From contig JAVIAB010000159.1 of NCBI GenBank assembly GCA_032433765.1, forward strand, positions 56,985,542-57,049,541: a DNA stretch of 64,000 nucleotides. Reading direction: 5' to 3'. The notes under the pieces were generated by a model. The model did not search any database. It saw only the letters and a program-made list of their open reading frames with translations, and was not told the DNA's origin. Of the stretch, positions 47,885 to 59,861 are shown piece after piece. Each line of letters begins with the position of its first letter. Positions within the stretch are counted from its first letter, which is position 1. The DNA comes from Megaustenia siamemsis (Eukaryota; Mollusca; Gastropoda; Stylommatophora; Ariophantidae). A program made the position numbers and the translations under genes.

Positions 47885-48050
47885 TTTAAAAGCCAGAACT
47901 GTAGTCCCAGTTCATCATTTCACAGTCAGACAGAGCCCAGTTACGATGTTTCAGTGTCAGACTCCAGGGACTCCCAAACTCTGGTAAGTTATTGTAGACC
48001 GACTATACTGAGTTTGTTGTCCACCATTCTAATGACGACTGTCCTCGGTG
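47885..48050 (+). promoter_or_regulatory. Possible promoter and first exon of a plus-strand gene
   Basis: TTTAAAAG (about 47890) lies some 30 bp before TTCATCATTTCACAGTCAG. ATG at 47946 opens a 13-codon frame crossing a good donor (GTAAGT at 47984); a second ATG at 48032 precedes another donor (GTGAGT at 48048, phase 1). A leucine-rich stretch lies before the second ATG in frame but without its own ATG. No downstream exon was found. Highly tentative. Confidence 0.25.
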
Positions 48051-48599
48051 AGTACAACCTCGTTATAATTATGTTATTTCTTATTTAATACATAACAGAC
48101 GTCCCGTGTGTGCTTTAATGTTAAATAAAGTGTCCGCCGGTAAAATTTAAACTAAAATGTGAAACCGTCTTGTTGATATTATGTATGTAGTTGTGATCTC
48201 TGTTTCTATTTAAACACACTCGCCGTGCTTGCGTTCAATGTCTTAAATACCACCATCGGTATCATTAATATGTGTGCCCGTTAAAAAAAAACATCGTGTT
48301 CATATTTTCAAAACTTTGATCAACACTAATAATATACACCATCATCATGAGAATTAAACATCGTTATTAAAAATAAGGAAAATTACAATATCATGATTAA
48401 TTTCAATATCGTCATGCTATACAACATCACTAACACTTTGATCATCAACACAATTATCAATCATCTTTTTTTCGCAAATGAACATCACAATAAACAACAT
48501 ACAAGATCATTATCAATAACATCGTTCTCACGGTAGACGACATCATCACAATCTTAAACATCACTATTTTTTAAAAAAATATCTAGCTATACAAACCCA
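48051..48599. other. AT-rich, ATC/AAC-rich sequence, no gene recognised
   Basis: Low-complexity character (CATCA, AACAT words) resembling the start of the plus-strand lectin-gene intron. Confidence 0.45.
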
Positions 48600-48978
48600 C
48601 ATAACTAACAATAACACACATACATTTTACCAGCAATGATATCGTCTTATAATAAAAGATTAATACCACACTTATGGTAGACAACATGGCCACCTTAATC
48701 AATATTTTAATTCTCTAGCTTCACAAATCAACATGGCTACCAACAACAGCATTCACTATAATCAGTGACATCGTCTTCAGACTAAACAACACCATCACCA
48801 GCTTTATCAACATCAACCATGTATAAATCATGAGCTTGGAGAACTAACATCGCTACCACAAGCAGCAATCACTATTGTCAGTGACACCGTATTAATACTA
48901 AACACACTTCACCTGACAGCTGACTTAATGAGAGAGTCTGGAAATCTACTTTGACTGAGACCTGATCGCAGAGAGAGC

Positions 48979-49045
<67 letters not shown>

Positions 49046-49234
49046 TAAACAACACCATCACCAGCTTGATCAACATCAAACATGTATAAATCATAAGCTT
49101 GGAGAACTAAAATCGCTACCACCAAGAGCAATCACTATTGTCAGTGGCATCTTATTTATTAATACTAAACACACTTAACCTGACAGCTGACTTAATGAGA
49201 GAGTCTGGAATCCTACTTTGATTTAGTCCTGATC

Positions 49235-49287
<53 letters not shown>

Positions 49288-49690
49288 TACTAAACAACAA
49301 GATCACCAGCTTGATCAACATCAAACATGTATAAATCATCAGCTTGGCGAAATAACATCGCTATCACCAACATCAATCACTATTGTCAGTGACATCTTAT
49401 TAATATTAAACAACACCATCACCAGCTTGGTCAAAATTAAAAAAAAAACATATATAACTAATAAGCTTGAAGAACTAACATCTCTACCAACAACGTTCAC
49501 TATCATCAGTGTCATCTTATTTATTATAACCAACACCATCACCAGCTTGGTCAAAATAAAAAAAAAATGTATAAATAATCAGCTTGAAGAATAACATCTC
49601 TACCAACAACTTGTTAGAATTGTCAGTTATCATCGTCGTAATCATGAAACGACATCAGCTCCATCTTACCCACCACCAAAGTTATCAATT
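48600..49690. repeat. Degenerate ~117-bp tandem repeat, two units carrying a LINE F 3' fragment
   Basis: Units share ACCATCACCAGCTTGATCAA and CACTATTGTCAGTGACATC. Two consecutive units also carry CTGACAGCTGACTTAATGAG through GATCGCAGAGAGAG (48903-48985 and 49182-49290), which is the 3' end of LINE F in plus orientation. (TA)n is at 48982-49043 and (GA)n at 49235-49288. Confidence 0.78.
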
Positions 49691-49814
49691 ATCGTTGTAA
49701 CAACAGAAACAGCGTTAACCACAATATTGTTTTTTTCTGTATCATCTTCACGTCAGACCGGAACATTACAACCCTGATAACCGCAACTTTATCAAGTGTA
49801 AACGTCACCAAATC

Positions 49815-49945
49815 TAAAAAAAAAAAAACCTAAGAATAGCAAAATGTTATATCTTCTCAACATTCTTGTATGATGCAGAAAAATTGACATTAGACATTAG
49901 AGGCTGGGTGAACCTGGAAGCCGTCGATTAGGATACCATAGCCTA
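49815..49945 (+). mobile_element. Tiny LINE A fragment joined to a SINE-1 fragment
   Basis: 49828-49900 reads LRIAKCYIFSTFLYDAE, the LINE A segment before its C-terminus. 49901-49945 matches the GGCTGGGTGAACC part of SINE-1 (minus). Confidence 0.6.
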
Positions 49946-49995
49946 TGTCTTGCAACGTAGACCATGTGTCTATATGGTTTTATCTGACGATATCG

Positions 49996-49998
<3 letters not shown>

Positions 49999-50045
<47 letters not shown>

Positions 50046-50880
50046 CGATCAAAATCAATCAGAGTATGATTCCAGACTCTCTCATGAAGTCAGCTGTCCA
50101 TTTAAGTGCCTCGATTGTCCCATATAGTTTTTCTTCCAGGCAGTTTAGGTGTGGACCACATTGCTCTTCTCAGGTCTGTGTACTGGGTGCAATCATGTAG
50201 AACATGTTTTGTAGTCATATTGTCCAGTGTACAGTGGCATAGGATGGTTGTACCTATTTTGAATTTGGTAAACATGTGATTTCTCATTCTATTGTGGTCA
50301 GTGCGTAGGCGAAGTATGATGACTTGATCCCTTATTGATAGTAGATGGTATCCGTCCCTTTCGTTATGCTTTGAGTGTTCTCGTTTCCATTTTTCATGGT
50401 ACTGACCTTTGAGGATGGATTTAGCTTCATCATAACTGAGCGGATGGTTCACTTGTGGAAATCTCCCTCCGTCTTTTGCTAATTTGTTTGCTCGTTCGTT
50501 CCGGTGTATATTACAGAGTGATGGTATCCACTGAATGACTACTCTCTGAAGTTATTGCATAGTTGGTCCAGGGTTTTTCTCAATGCATCAAGTTCATTGT
50601 TCCTATAGTTTTTTAGAGCTGTTGGTACTGACAGTGCATCAGTCAGAATCACCAATTTATTGTGCATGTTATTTTTGAGTTGAGTAGCCAGTGTTGCAGC
50701 ATCTCTGAGGGCCTCAGATTCTGCTTTAAAGTTATTTGAGAATTTTCCAGTAGCCATTGACTTGGTGATATCGTCCTGGTTATTCAGCGTCTAGAACATA
50801 CCTCCCCATTTAATTTCTCGTGGCATTTGTAGCAGAGTCATCTGTGTATATATCGCTTCTGACTTGGCTGATAACACTAG
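49999..50880 (-). mobile_element. LINE F2, RNase H and C-terminal region of an I-type LINE
   Basis: Minus strand: RNase H piece at 50757-50539 (GKFSNNFKAESEALRDAA with the catalytic Glu, then VILTDALSVPTAL), then 50452-50102 with RLRTDHNRMRNHMF, LCHCTLDNMTTKHVLHDC and a decayed tail into (CT)n at 49999-50041. Better preserved than F1. Confidence 0.82.
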
Positions 50881-51664
50881 ATTTACTATTTTTTGTGTCG
50901 GAGATTGCTCTACTTTGAATTTGTGAATGATCTAAAAAAAATTATTGCTTTCTATATCTTTTATAGCAAGCCGTCAGTTAAAAAACTTCACATATCACTA
51001 CTTTGGGTCTTTTTATGGATATCCTACAGCCCGCAAGATGTATTCTTCACGTGTAATAACAATTGCTTGCATTGCTTTTGTTGCTGTTCTTTCAGTTGTA
51101 TCTGACTGAACTGGTCACATACTTATGTGACGACAACCATGCTATCTGCTTCAATATATCAGTGCTTATCTTTGAGATTTATCTGTGATTCAGTTCAGTG
51201 ACTAGGCCTCACTAAGTTCTCTGATTCTCTATGTGGATACATAGTTATATGCTTGGAACACTTTGGGTATCTCAGTCATTAATTACGATCAGGATTGTTG
51301 AGTCGTATAAGTTCGTTTGCTTTAAGTATGTGACCTGTTTTTTAAATCATGAAATAATTTCCAGCTGCGTCTGAACGCTGCATATATAAGTGAGGTTGTT
51401 TTATTTATGATTCAAGATCACGAATACATTTAATTTCATCCAGGGTTGTTTAAGTTATTTGTTATATGACAGCAGGCCCGGCACGTGATAATGATGATGC
51501 TGATGATGTGTAAATGGTGTGTACATGAAGTGTCCATGGTGGGTATATGATATATGTAACTCAGAAAAATAAAATTATTAAAGAGTGTATTGCTAAGCTT
51601 ATGGTTTTGGAAGATGAGTTATGTGATTTTTATTCAAAATATGTGATGTTTAATTAATACTCGT
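50881..51664. other. No gene recognised
   Basis: The open frame at 50893-51105 has no domain character. A short (GAT)n occurs near 51490. Confidence 0.4.
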
Positions 51665-52340
51665 CAATAAATAATCATCAAGTACCGGGCCTGTTGGCGT
51701 AGGTAATCATGTATCTCCACAACTTTTGATCTCGACAGTTATTTACCATCTGCCAAGCTATTCTCTTAAGCTGTCTGGTATCCTTTCTCTTTGTTTCCCT
51801 CTATCTATTCGTCCCTCAAATTTCCCAGTTGTTACAATATATTCCAGCTGTTCCTTTTTCATTACATGGCCAAAAAATGATGATTATTTCTTCCTAATAT
51901 TGGAAATTAGCTCTCTTTTTGCTTTGGCCACTTTCAGAACTTTTTCATTGCTCTTCTAAGCTGTCCATGGTATTCTCAACATTCTTCCGTAAAACCACAT
52001 TTCTACAGACTCCACTGATTTTCTTGTCTGTTTTTATATTGCCCATGATTCACAACCATAAACCTGGCTCTACATAACATGTAAAAACACTTTTTCTTGT
52101 TTCTATTGTCAAAAATAGCATAGTATCTTCCTCATTTTTTTGGAAAGCTGCTTTTGCCTGAGCCATTCTGCATCTCACCTCTTTCGTACATCGTCTGAGG
52201 TTAGCAAAGTTCCCAAATATTTAAATTCATTTACCTGTTTTAATATTGTTCCACTTGTCTTTATTTTGCATTGAAGTGATGTCTTTTCTTTGTTGTTACC
52301 ATTACTTTTGTCTTTTTGCTATTAAGGCCCAGTCCTTTAT
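51665..52340 (-). mobile_element. LINE B4 fragment
   Basis: Minus-strand family B C-terminal region, collinear with 10100-10790 (MWFYRKMLRIPWT-type and YLGTLLTSDD-type blocks), heavily decayed. Confidence 0.75.
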
Positions 52341-52689
52341 TTTGAGTCAATAAATACGCACCTTTAATAACTCTGTAAAAAGTAATATGAAATACCTCCA
52401 GCCACGACGGACCTATAATACAATTAACCATCACGTGACGAGGCCTGCGTGGGCCTGATATATTAACTGATCAAAGAACAAACAATAATAGCACCTAGAC
52501 CAGAAACACAGCCACATACACTCTAATGATATTACCACTTGGGTAGAAGAAAGCGCCAGGCTACCAAGATATGATTGAGTCCAACCTTAGCCACAGCTCC
52601 AAGTATTAACGAGTAAAACAACTTCTAGCATCGCTATTATGGGTCGCGTCTCGCCTGGAAGAAAAGACAAATCCTAGCGCTTACGGTTT
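52341..52689. other. No gene recognised
   Basis: Short unassigned interval between two LINE fragments. Confidence 0.45.
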
Positions 52690-52990
52690 TATAATTCTGT
52701 TCGGTAGTTATTACACCTTGTATCTTCTTCTACTTCTACTTTCCTTCCTCATTTGCCTTTCAGCATTAAGGGGAGATATAATTTGCGGTCTTTTGTTCTT
52801 ATGTTAGTCTCTGCTGCTGTTATGTTTCCTAGTGCTTCTAACATTCTGTTGATCCATCTTTTTCGTGGTCGACCCTTGGGTCTGGTATTCTCCCAATGTT
52901 CATTGAGGGCTCGTTCTGTTGTGTTTTGTTTACTCTTGACACTTGGCCAAACCATTGTATCAGTTTTTTTTCTTTGTATATTCTATGGCG
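52690..52990 (-). mobile_element. LINE G1 fragment
   Basis: Minus strand: ENTRPKGRPRKRWINRMLEA, LGNITAAE, KDRKLYLPLMLKG and a basic tail. A GRPRKRW linker followed by a terminal helix is a LINE RT C-terminus. Sister copy at 61256-61613. Confidence 0.7.
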
Positions 52991-53480
52991 GGGGCTATTC
53001 CAGCTTTTTTCTCAGTTTTTTTTTTCATTTATGATCTTATATACGCCTTGTATACGCATAAACATAGGTATAGATCATAAATGTCAAGCCGTCTAATCTG
53101 TTGTTTTAAAGTCACTGCTTTTCACCTGTCATTTGTTCTCATGTTTCTGTTGATCTATGTGTCAACTACCCTAGAGAAGTCCTGCTTTAGCATTTAAAGT
53201 CATCGTGATTAAACCTCTTTCTTTTCCCCGTTTGCATGTCAGCCACGATTAAAGATGAAGTTTCCAGTAAATTTATTGTTTCTCTTAATGGTAACTTTCC
53301 TAGTGGTGTTAATATAAAAAAAATAAACATTGTTTTGTTTGTCAACCATGGATCTGGTGTTGTTATAGCATTTGTTTAAAGCTCGTTCTTTCGTATGTTT
53401 ATGTTTATATCTTATCAGCTGGACATAACTTATGTCTCTTGTCTTTGTTTGAATTTGCGTTTATTTTTGTTTATATTATT

Positions 53481-53545
<65 letters not shown>

Positions 53546-54341
53546 GTATATTACATCTGAGGCTCTATCCCTTGGTTCGTCTAGCACTTTTAGCTTCTGT
53601 AGTGGCCTTTGGTCTTATTTTTTCAAGGTCAAACGTTCAAGGATGATATCATTGGCACCAGGTAGGAAAGTGTTGCAACAAATCTGGAATTGTCACGTGG
53701 AAAATACGAGATTAACATGTATATATCAAGTGCATGATGTATCAACTTCCGAAACGTCTCAACATTTATCATCGTCACCATGTCCTTTAGAGAATGTTGC
53801 ATTCACCACAGCCCATCTAAAAGAGTCTCTAGCATGATCTCTAACTACTACTGTTGTTATGTTCAATGTCTGTTTGATCTCATGAAAGGAACTCCCTCTT
53901 GGTCTCACCTCTACGGTCTTTTGGTCGTCCGGTAATTATGCCCTTCATTATTGTTCTTTTTTATAACATTTATCATCTTCTTCTAGGTCTAGCCTTGATG
54001 CTTCGCCCAGCGACCATGCCTTCCATTATTATTATTTCCATCATTTATCACATCGGGGAATTATTTGTATAACTCTCGATATGGTAATCAGATCAACAAC
54101 CGTTAGAAAGGGCTGACTGTATCACACATCACGTGGCTATAGAACGTTAAGCGAGACCTGGAGGTAGCAGTTCAAATACGGCTTCTAACGCCTTGAAAAA
54201 AAAACAGTAGCATTCAGTGTTTTGTGTGGCATAAGGCCATAACACATATTTGTGATTAGATCTAGGCAGTTGAATTGAGCGCTCGTGTGTGTCTGTGCGT
54301 TTGTGACTTCAATAAATATTGTAAACATATTGTTTGACGTA
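52991..54341. other. No gene recognised; (TA)n at 53482-53537
   Basis: T-rich sequence. 53142-53400 resembles decayed flank of LINE G but could not be aligned. Frames across the TA run are artefacts. Confidence 0.4.
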
Positions 54342-54600
54342 GGAGCAGCTATAGCTCAGTGGTTAGTGAACTGGACTACAAAGGACAAGGGGTAGGGTTC
54401 GATCCCAACCGACGGCTTCCGGGTTCACACAGACTTAAATGGGTACCGGATTTTTTTCTGGGAAAGTAAAGCAGCACGGGCGTAATACTGACCACATTAC
54501 CCAAAAAATCATATCATGAAGGTCTGTAAAATATAGGGTCACTAACAACATATTTCCCTATACGCCACTTGGCGTGACGGGGGTACTTTACTTTTTACTT
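54342..54600 (+). mobile_element. tRNA-headed SINE family 1, copy d
   Basis: Head GGAGCAGCTATAGCTCAGTG, B-box GGTTCGATCCC, tail CTTTACTTTTTACTT. Imperfect flanks contain ATTGTTTGAC on both sides. Confidence 0.88.
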
Positions 54601-54688
54601 ACATTGTTTGACTTAATTCAAAGTTAGAGAGAAATATAGAGGTTCACATATTACATAACCTTAGCTTATAATGTGTTGAAGAAAATTG

Positions 54689-54898
54689 TTAAAGAAGTAA
54701 ATTAAAGATGCTACTGCTACTTGTGTCAATGAAATCGTTGTCGTTGTTACATTTAATGGCATCAGTTATATTTAATCTCCAGAACGTGATGGACCAGCCT
54801 TTGTTACACGAACACATGATCGTGAAATACACACAATTAGAAGATTGAAATGTGACCTTCACATTTGGAATCCCCCAAGCTCCATCTGAAGCCACCAC
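54689..54898 (-). other. Short open frame of extracellular character, unassigned
   Basis: About 69 codons ending in a TAA. It includes VKVTFQSSNCVYFTIMCSC and an NIT site. It could be a terminal exon of a minus-strand gene or the promoter-side flank of the lectin gene. No splice acceptor in the right frame was confirmed. Confidence 0.2.
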
Positions 54899-54986
54899 TC
54901 CACCAAAACACGTATAGCCTAATCACCAATACGAAGTGTATGCGGCATCATTCAATGACTTTCACTCTACAGGCGATGACAGCAAA

Positions 54987-55035
54987 ATGTCCAAGCAAAT
55001 GTTGTCTTTCACCATTTTCATAACGGCTATTTGCT
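54987..55035 (+). CDS. Signal-peptide exon of a vWA/C-type lectin protein
   Basis: ATG at 54987, 16 codons encoding MSKQMLSFTIFITAIC, then one base before a strong donor GTAAGT (55036). An earlier ATG at 54975 is out of frame and closes quickly. The phase-1 end matches the two bases preceding the first full codon of the large exon at 62619 (T + TT = Phe), so the junction reads FVVSDGES. The 7.6 kb intron is filled with arrays, LINE and SINE copies. The link between the two exons rests on phase and signal-peptide logic only. Confidence 0.6.
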
Positions 55036-55379
55036 GTAAGTAAATTATCATTTGTTTTAAGTATTTACCTTTAACACTCAATTTGCCATGATTTGAATGC
55101 TCGCTAGTTAGAAATGAGAACACAAACATACAATGATACGATTGGTATCGGCCGATTGGTTACGTTGTTATAGTTGCACTTATGTTGCTCTTTTATTATA
55201 ACACAACTCCATTACTAAAAATGACACTACAACTGTATGTTCATAAATACCATATTGATCACAACTACAACAAGCATCACAATTATAATTAGTGTGTTGT
55301 CACTGAAGTCGCAATCGTTGTCTACAAAATCAATGCCACCAGCACCGTCACTAAATTAAGAATCACAAACAACTTCAAC
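55036..55379. other. Start of intron 1 of the lectin gene
   Basis: AT-rich, no gene recognised. Confidence 0.5.
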
Positions 55380-56770
55380 GCAATCAAAGCCATCAAGACG
55401 GTAACCTCAATCAAAGTCATAAACACGGTAACCTCAATCAAATCCACCAACACCGGCATATTCACACGGTAACCTCAATCAAAGCCATCAACACCGACAC
55501 ATCCTCAAGGTACGTTCATTCAAAGCCACCAACACGGTAACCTCAATCAAAGCCATCAACACCGACACATCCACGCGGTAACCTCAATCAAAGACATCAG
55601 TACGGTAACCTCAATCAAAGCCACCAACATCGACACATCCACACGGTAACCTCAATCAAAGCCATCAACACGGTAACCTCAATCAAAGCCATCAACACCG
55701 ACACATCCACAAGGTAAGTTCATTCAAAGCCATCAACACGGTAACCTCAATCAAAGCCACCAACACCAACACATCCACGCGGTAACCTCAATCAAAGCCA
55801 TCAACACCGACACATCCAGAAGGTAAGTTCATTCAAAGCCATCAACACGGTAACCTCAATCAAAGCCATCAGTACGGTAACCTCAATCAAAGCCACCAAC
55901 ACCGACACATCCACACGGTAACCTCAATCAAAGCCATCAACACCGACACATCCACAAGGTAAGTTCATTCAAAGCCATCAACACGGTAACCTCAATCAAA
56001 GCCACATCACCGACACATCCACACGGTAACCTCAATCAAAGCCATCAACACCGATACATCCACACTTTAAGCTCATTCAAATCCATCGAAACGGTATCAT
56101 CAATTAAAGCCATAAACACAGTAACCTCAATCAAAGCCATCAACACCGATACATCCTCACGGTAAGCTCATTCAAATCCATCATAAAGGTAACCTCAATC
56201 AAAGCATTCAACATCGACAACGCAATCAAAGCCATCACAATGGTAACCTCAATCAAAGCGTTCAACATCGACGCATCAACCAAAGCCATCAACATCGACG
56301 CATCAAACAAAGCCATCAACATCGACGCATCAAACAAAGCCATCAAAACGGTCACCTCAATCAAAGCCATCAACATCGACTCATCAAACAAAGCCATCAA
56401 CACGGTCACCTCAATCAAAGCCATCAACATCAACGCATCAACCAAAGCCATCAAAACGGTCACCTCAATCAAAGCCATCAACATCGACGCATCAAACAAA
56501 GCCATCAAAACGGTCACCTCAATCAAAGCCATCAACATCGACGCATCAACAAAAGCCATCAACACCGTCACTTCAATCAAAGCCATCAACATCGACGCAT
56601 CAACCAAAGCCATCAACACGGTCACCTCAATCAAAGCCATCAACATCGACGCATCAACCAAAGCCATCAACACGGTCACCTCAATCAAAGCCATCAACAT
56701 CGACGCATCAACCAAAGCCATCAACGTTGACGCATCAACCAAAGCCATCAACACGGTCACCATAACTATC
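55380..56770. repeat. Minisatellite of CTCAATCAAAGCCATCAACA words; 54-bp higher units at right
   Basis: Left part (to about 56100) mixes CACCGACACATCCACACGGT and AAGGTAAGTTCATT units; right part (56230-56760) is a regular 54-bp unit, open on both strands (187 and 231 codons). Not a gene: the frame reads TSIKAINIDASTKAIN in register with the unit. Confidence 0.9.
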
Positions 56771-57059
56771 ACTTTTACAACTGCAAAACAAAAATCACAA
56801 TAACAAACGTCACAATGGCAATATATAGCACACACGCCATTATGAACTATGTCAACAGCACACTACATATTTTATAGCCAACATAATTAACCACAACAGC
56901 AAGTGATACTTTCGGTTTCGTCATCGATGTCATTATTATCATTTAGAAAGAAGGATAAATTCAAAACCTGGAGAGCAAATATTTATTATTTCGACAATTA
57001 CAAATCATACACATGATAACCATCGACATCATCATTATTAAGATAATAATCACAAAGAA
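56771..57059. other. Intron sequence, no gene recognised
   Basis: Short AT-rich interval. Confidence 0.5.
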
Positions 57060-58830
57060 CATATCGTGCGCAATGTTCACATTTATGGTATCACCACTAT
57101 CAACACAACCGTCACCATTCACCTAACAAGTAAACACAGATTATAGTAACGTTTTATGATACCATCACATTATTACCACTATCATCAACACCGTCAACAT
57201 CTGTCCAACAAGAAGACTCAGATTATCAGATTATAATAACACATTATGTTACCAACATGTTATTACCAAAACCGTCATCATTTACCCAACAAGAAAACAC
57301 CGATTATAGTAACATATTATGTTACTGATTAAATAAATAGCCGCCTTGGTAAGACAGCTACGACTTTCAGCAAACTCACACAAAGGGACAGGGAGAACAA
57401 GAAATTAACACTAAAGAGAAAACTCTTAGTATACCAAACGTGTTTACTTAGCAAACTATTATATGGATCTGAAACCTGGGCAATATACTCAAATCACGAA
57501 AAAAGGACTACATGTCTTCCACATGAAATGTCTCCACAGAGTAATGCACATCAAATGACAGGACAAAATAACCAATTTAACTGTCCTGCAACGTGCTGAG
57601 ACCCCAACAATCATGTATATTTCAGATGTCGAAGACTAAGATGGCTGGGTCCAACGAATGGAAGAAAAACATATCTCCAAGCAAATACTATATGGTGAAC
57701 TAATACACGGAAAAACAAAAATCGGCAGACTTAACTACGATATAGAGATATATGTAAATCATCTCTGAATGACTTCTCCATCTGTGAAAATGACTGGGAA
57801 CATCTGGCAAGTGATCGCACATCATGGAGAGCATGTATAAGGAATGGTATAGCATCATTTGAGACTGAGCTAAGGTAAAACCTATAAGCGAAAAGACTCA
57901 TGAAAAATGATTGAAAACCCTGTGGATCAGTGGGCCTGACTTGTTTATTCTGTGACCGTGTGTGTTTGTTAAAGATTGGTAGAATTAGCCACAAAAGAAG
58001 CTGTTCGACAAAAACAAAATCTAAAACAAAATACTAAATAGCCTCCACTAGACAATCTGACAAGACGGAAACGGCTATAGATGTGACCACCACATTACCA
58101 CAACCGTCATCATTTGTCCAACAAGAAAACACAGATTATGGTAACACAGTATGTTACCACCACATTATTAAAACAACCGACATCATTTGTCCAACAAGAA
58201 AACACAGATTATAGTAGCACATTATGTTACCACCACATTATTAAAACAACCGACATCATTTGTCCAACAAGAAAACACAGATTATAGTAGCACATTATGT
58301 TACCACCACATTATTAAAACAAACGTCATCATTTGTCCAACAAGAAAACACAGATTATAGTAGCACATTATGTTACCACCACATTACCACAACCGTCATC
58401 ATTTGTCCAACAAGAAAACACAGATTATAGTAGCACATTATGTTACCACCACATTATTAAAACAAACGTCATCATTTGTCCAACAAGAAAACACAGATTA
58501 TAGTAGCACATTATGTTACCACCACATTATTAAAACAAACGTCATCATTTGTCCAACAAGAAAACACAGATTATAGTAGCACATTATGTTACCACCACAT
58601 TACCACAACCGACATCATTTGTCCAACAAGAAAACACAGATTATAGTAGCACATTATGTTACCACCACATTATTAAAACAAACGTCATCATTTGTCCAAC
58701 AAGAAAACACAGATTATAGTAGCACATTATGTTACCACCACATTATTAAAACAACCGTCATCATTTGTCCAACAAGAAAACACAGATTATAGTAGCACAT
58801 TATGTTACCACCACAAATTAATAAACATCT
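57060..58830. repeat. 73-bp minisatellite with a 216-bp higher-order period, split by LINE D2
   Basis: Unit includes CATCATTTGTCCAACAAGAA and AGCACATTATGTTACCACC. At 58370-58800 units follow a 70-73-73 bp pattern, giving a 216-bp period. Diverged units at 57060-57325 lie on the far side of LINE D2. Confidence 0.88.
57330..58080 (+). mobile_element. LINE D2 fragment
   Basis: Collinear with LINE D1: a GNILK-type segment, then VQRMEEKHISKQILYGEL, the terminal helix, and a cysteine finger remnant, with many stops. Longer at the 5' side than D1 but more decayed. Confidence 0.75.
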
Positions 58831-59144
58831 TAATTAAACACAAACGGCAATGTCATCACCATCATCATCGCCAACAGAACCAGCACTCAGACCAACATTA
58901 ACAGTTGGGAGATGACTGCAAAAATCACTACAAACTTTGAAGCGTAAATCTTAGCTGCTTCACATCTTGGGTTATCAAGCTATACTGTCTCTCTCATGCC
59001 ACCATTGAAAGATCGAATCATCTTCAATTATTTTGATGTACAATCAAATTCTAACAGTATTATCCAAAGTCACTGGTTGATGAGGCCTTCATCAGAACTG
59101 TGATTGATGAAGACAACAGAGAGCGACAAGTTTTGTTCTCCACC
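58831..59144. other. Intron sequence, no gene recognised
   Basis: Unique-looking sequence. A short frame on either strand shows no conserved motif. Confidence 0.45.
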
Positions 59145-59755
59145 TTTTCTTGTACTTGTACCAATGGAATGATCGTTTCTTGTACTTGTACCAATGGAAT
59201 GATCGTTTCTTGTACTTGTACCAATGGAATGATCGTTTCTTGTACTTGTACCAATGGAATGATCGTTTCTTGTACTTGTACCAATGGTATGATCGTTTCT
59301 TGTAATTGTACCAATGGCATGATCGTTTCTTGTACCTGTGCCAATGGAATGATCGTTTCTTGTACTTGTACCAATGGAATGATCGTTTATTGTACTTGTA
59401 CCAATGGAATGATCGTTTATTGTACTTGTACCAATGGAATGATCGTTTATTGTACTTGTACCAATGGAATGATAGTTTTCTTGTAATTGTTTTTCTTGTA
59501 CTTGTACCAATGGAATGATATTTTTCTTGTACTTGTTTTTCTTGTACTTGTACCAATGGAACGATTGTTTCTTGTAGTTGTTCCAATGGAATGATCGTTT
59601 TCTTGTACTTGTTTTTCTTGTACTTGTACCAATGGAACGATTGTTTCTTGTAGTTGTTCCAATGGAATGATCGTTTTCTTGTACTTGTTTTTCTGATACT
59701 TGTACCAATGGAACGATTGTTTCTTGTAGTTGTTCCAATGGAATGATCGTTTTCG
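59145..59755. repeat. 30-bp minisatellite, about 20 units
   Basis: Unit is ACTTGTACCAATGGAATGAT plus CGTTTCTTGT. All frames on both strands are open because 30 is a multiple of three; expanded variants with TTTTTCTTGTACTTG occur to the right. Confidence 0.93.
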
Positions 59756-59861
59756 TATTGAAGCGACCTGTTGGTCCAGGACAAAATCTTGACACAAGCT
59801 GTACTCAGTTGCTGTATAGTCTAAAACGATAAAATCATATACTTTGCTTTCAATACTTAGG

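Noticed and set aside
54342..54420. tRNA gene (A and B boxes)
   Set aside because: SINE head: several dispersed copies with the same body, and no cloverleaf stem pairing was found.
56140..56835. 231- and 187-codon frames in the lectin-gene intron
   Set aside because: 54-bp minisatellite; open frames follow from unit length.
59070..59795. Several overlapping frames of over 100 codons
   Set aside because: 30-bp minisatellite open in all frames.
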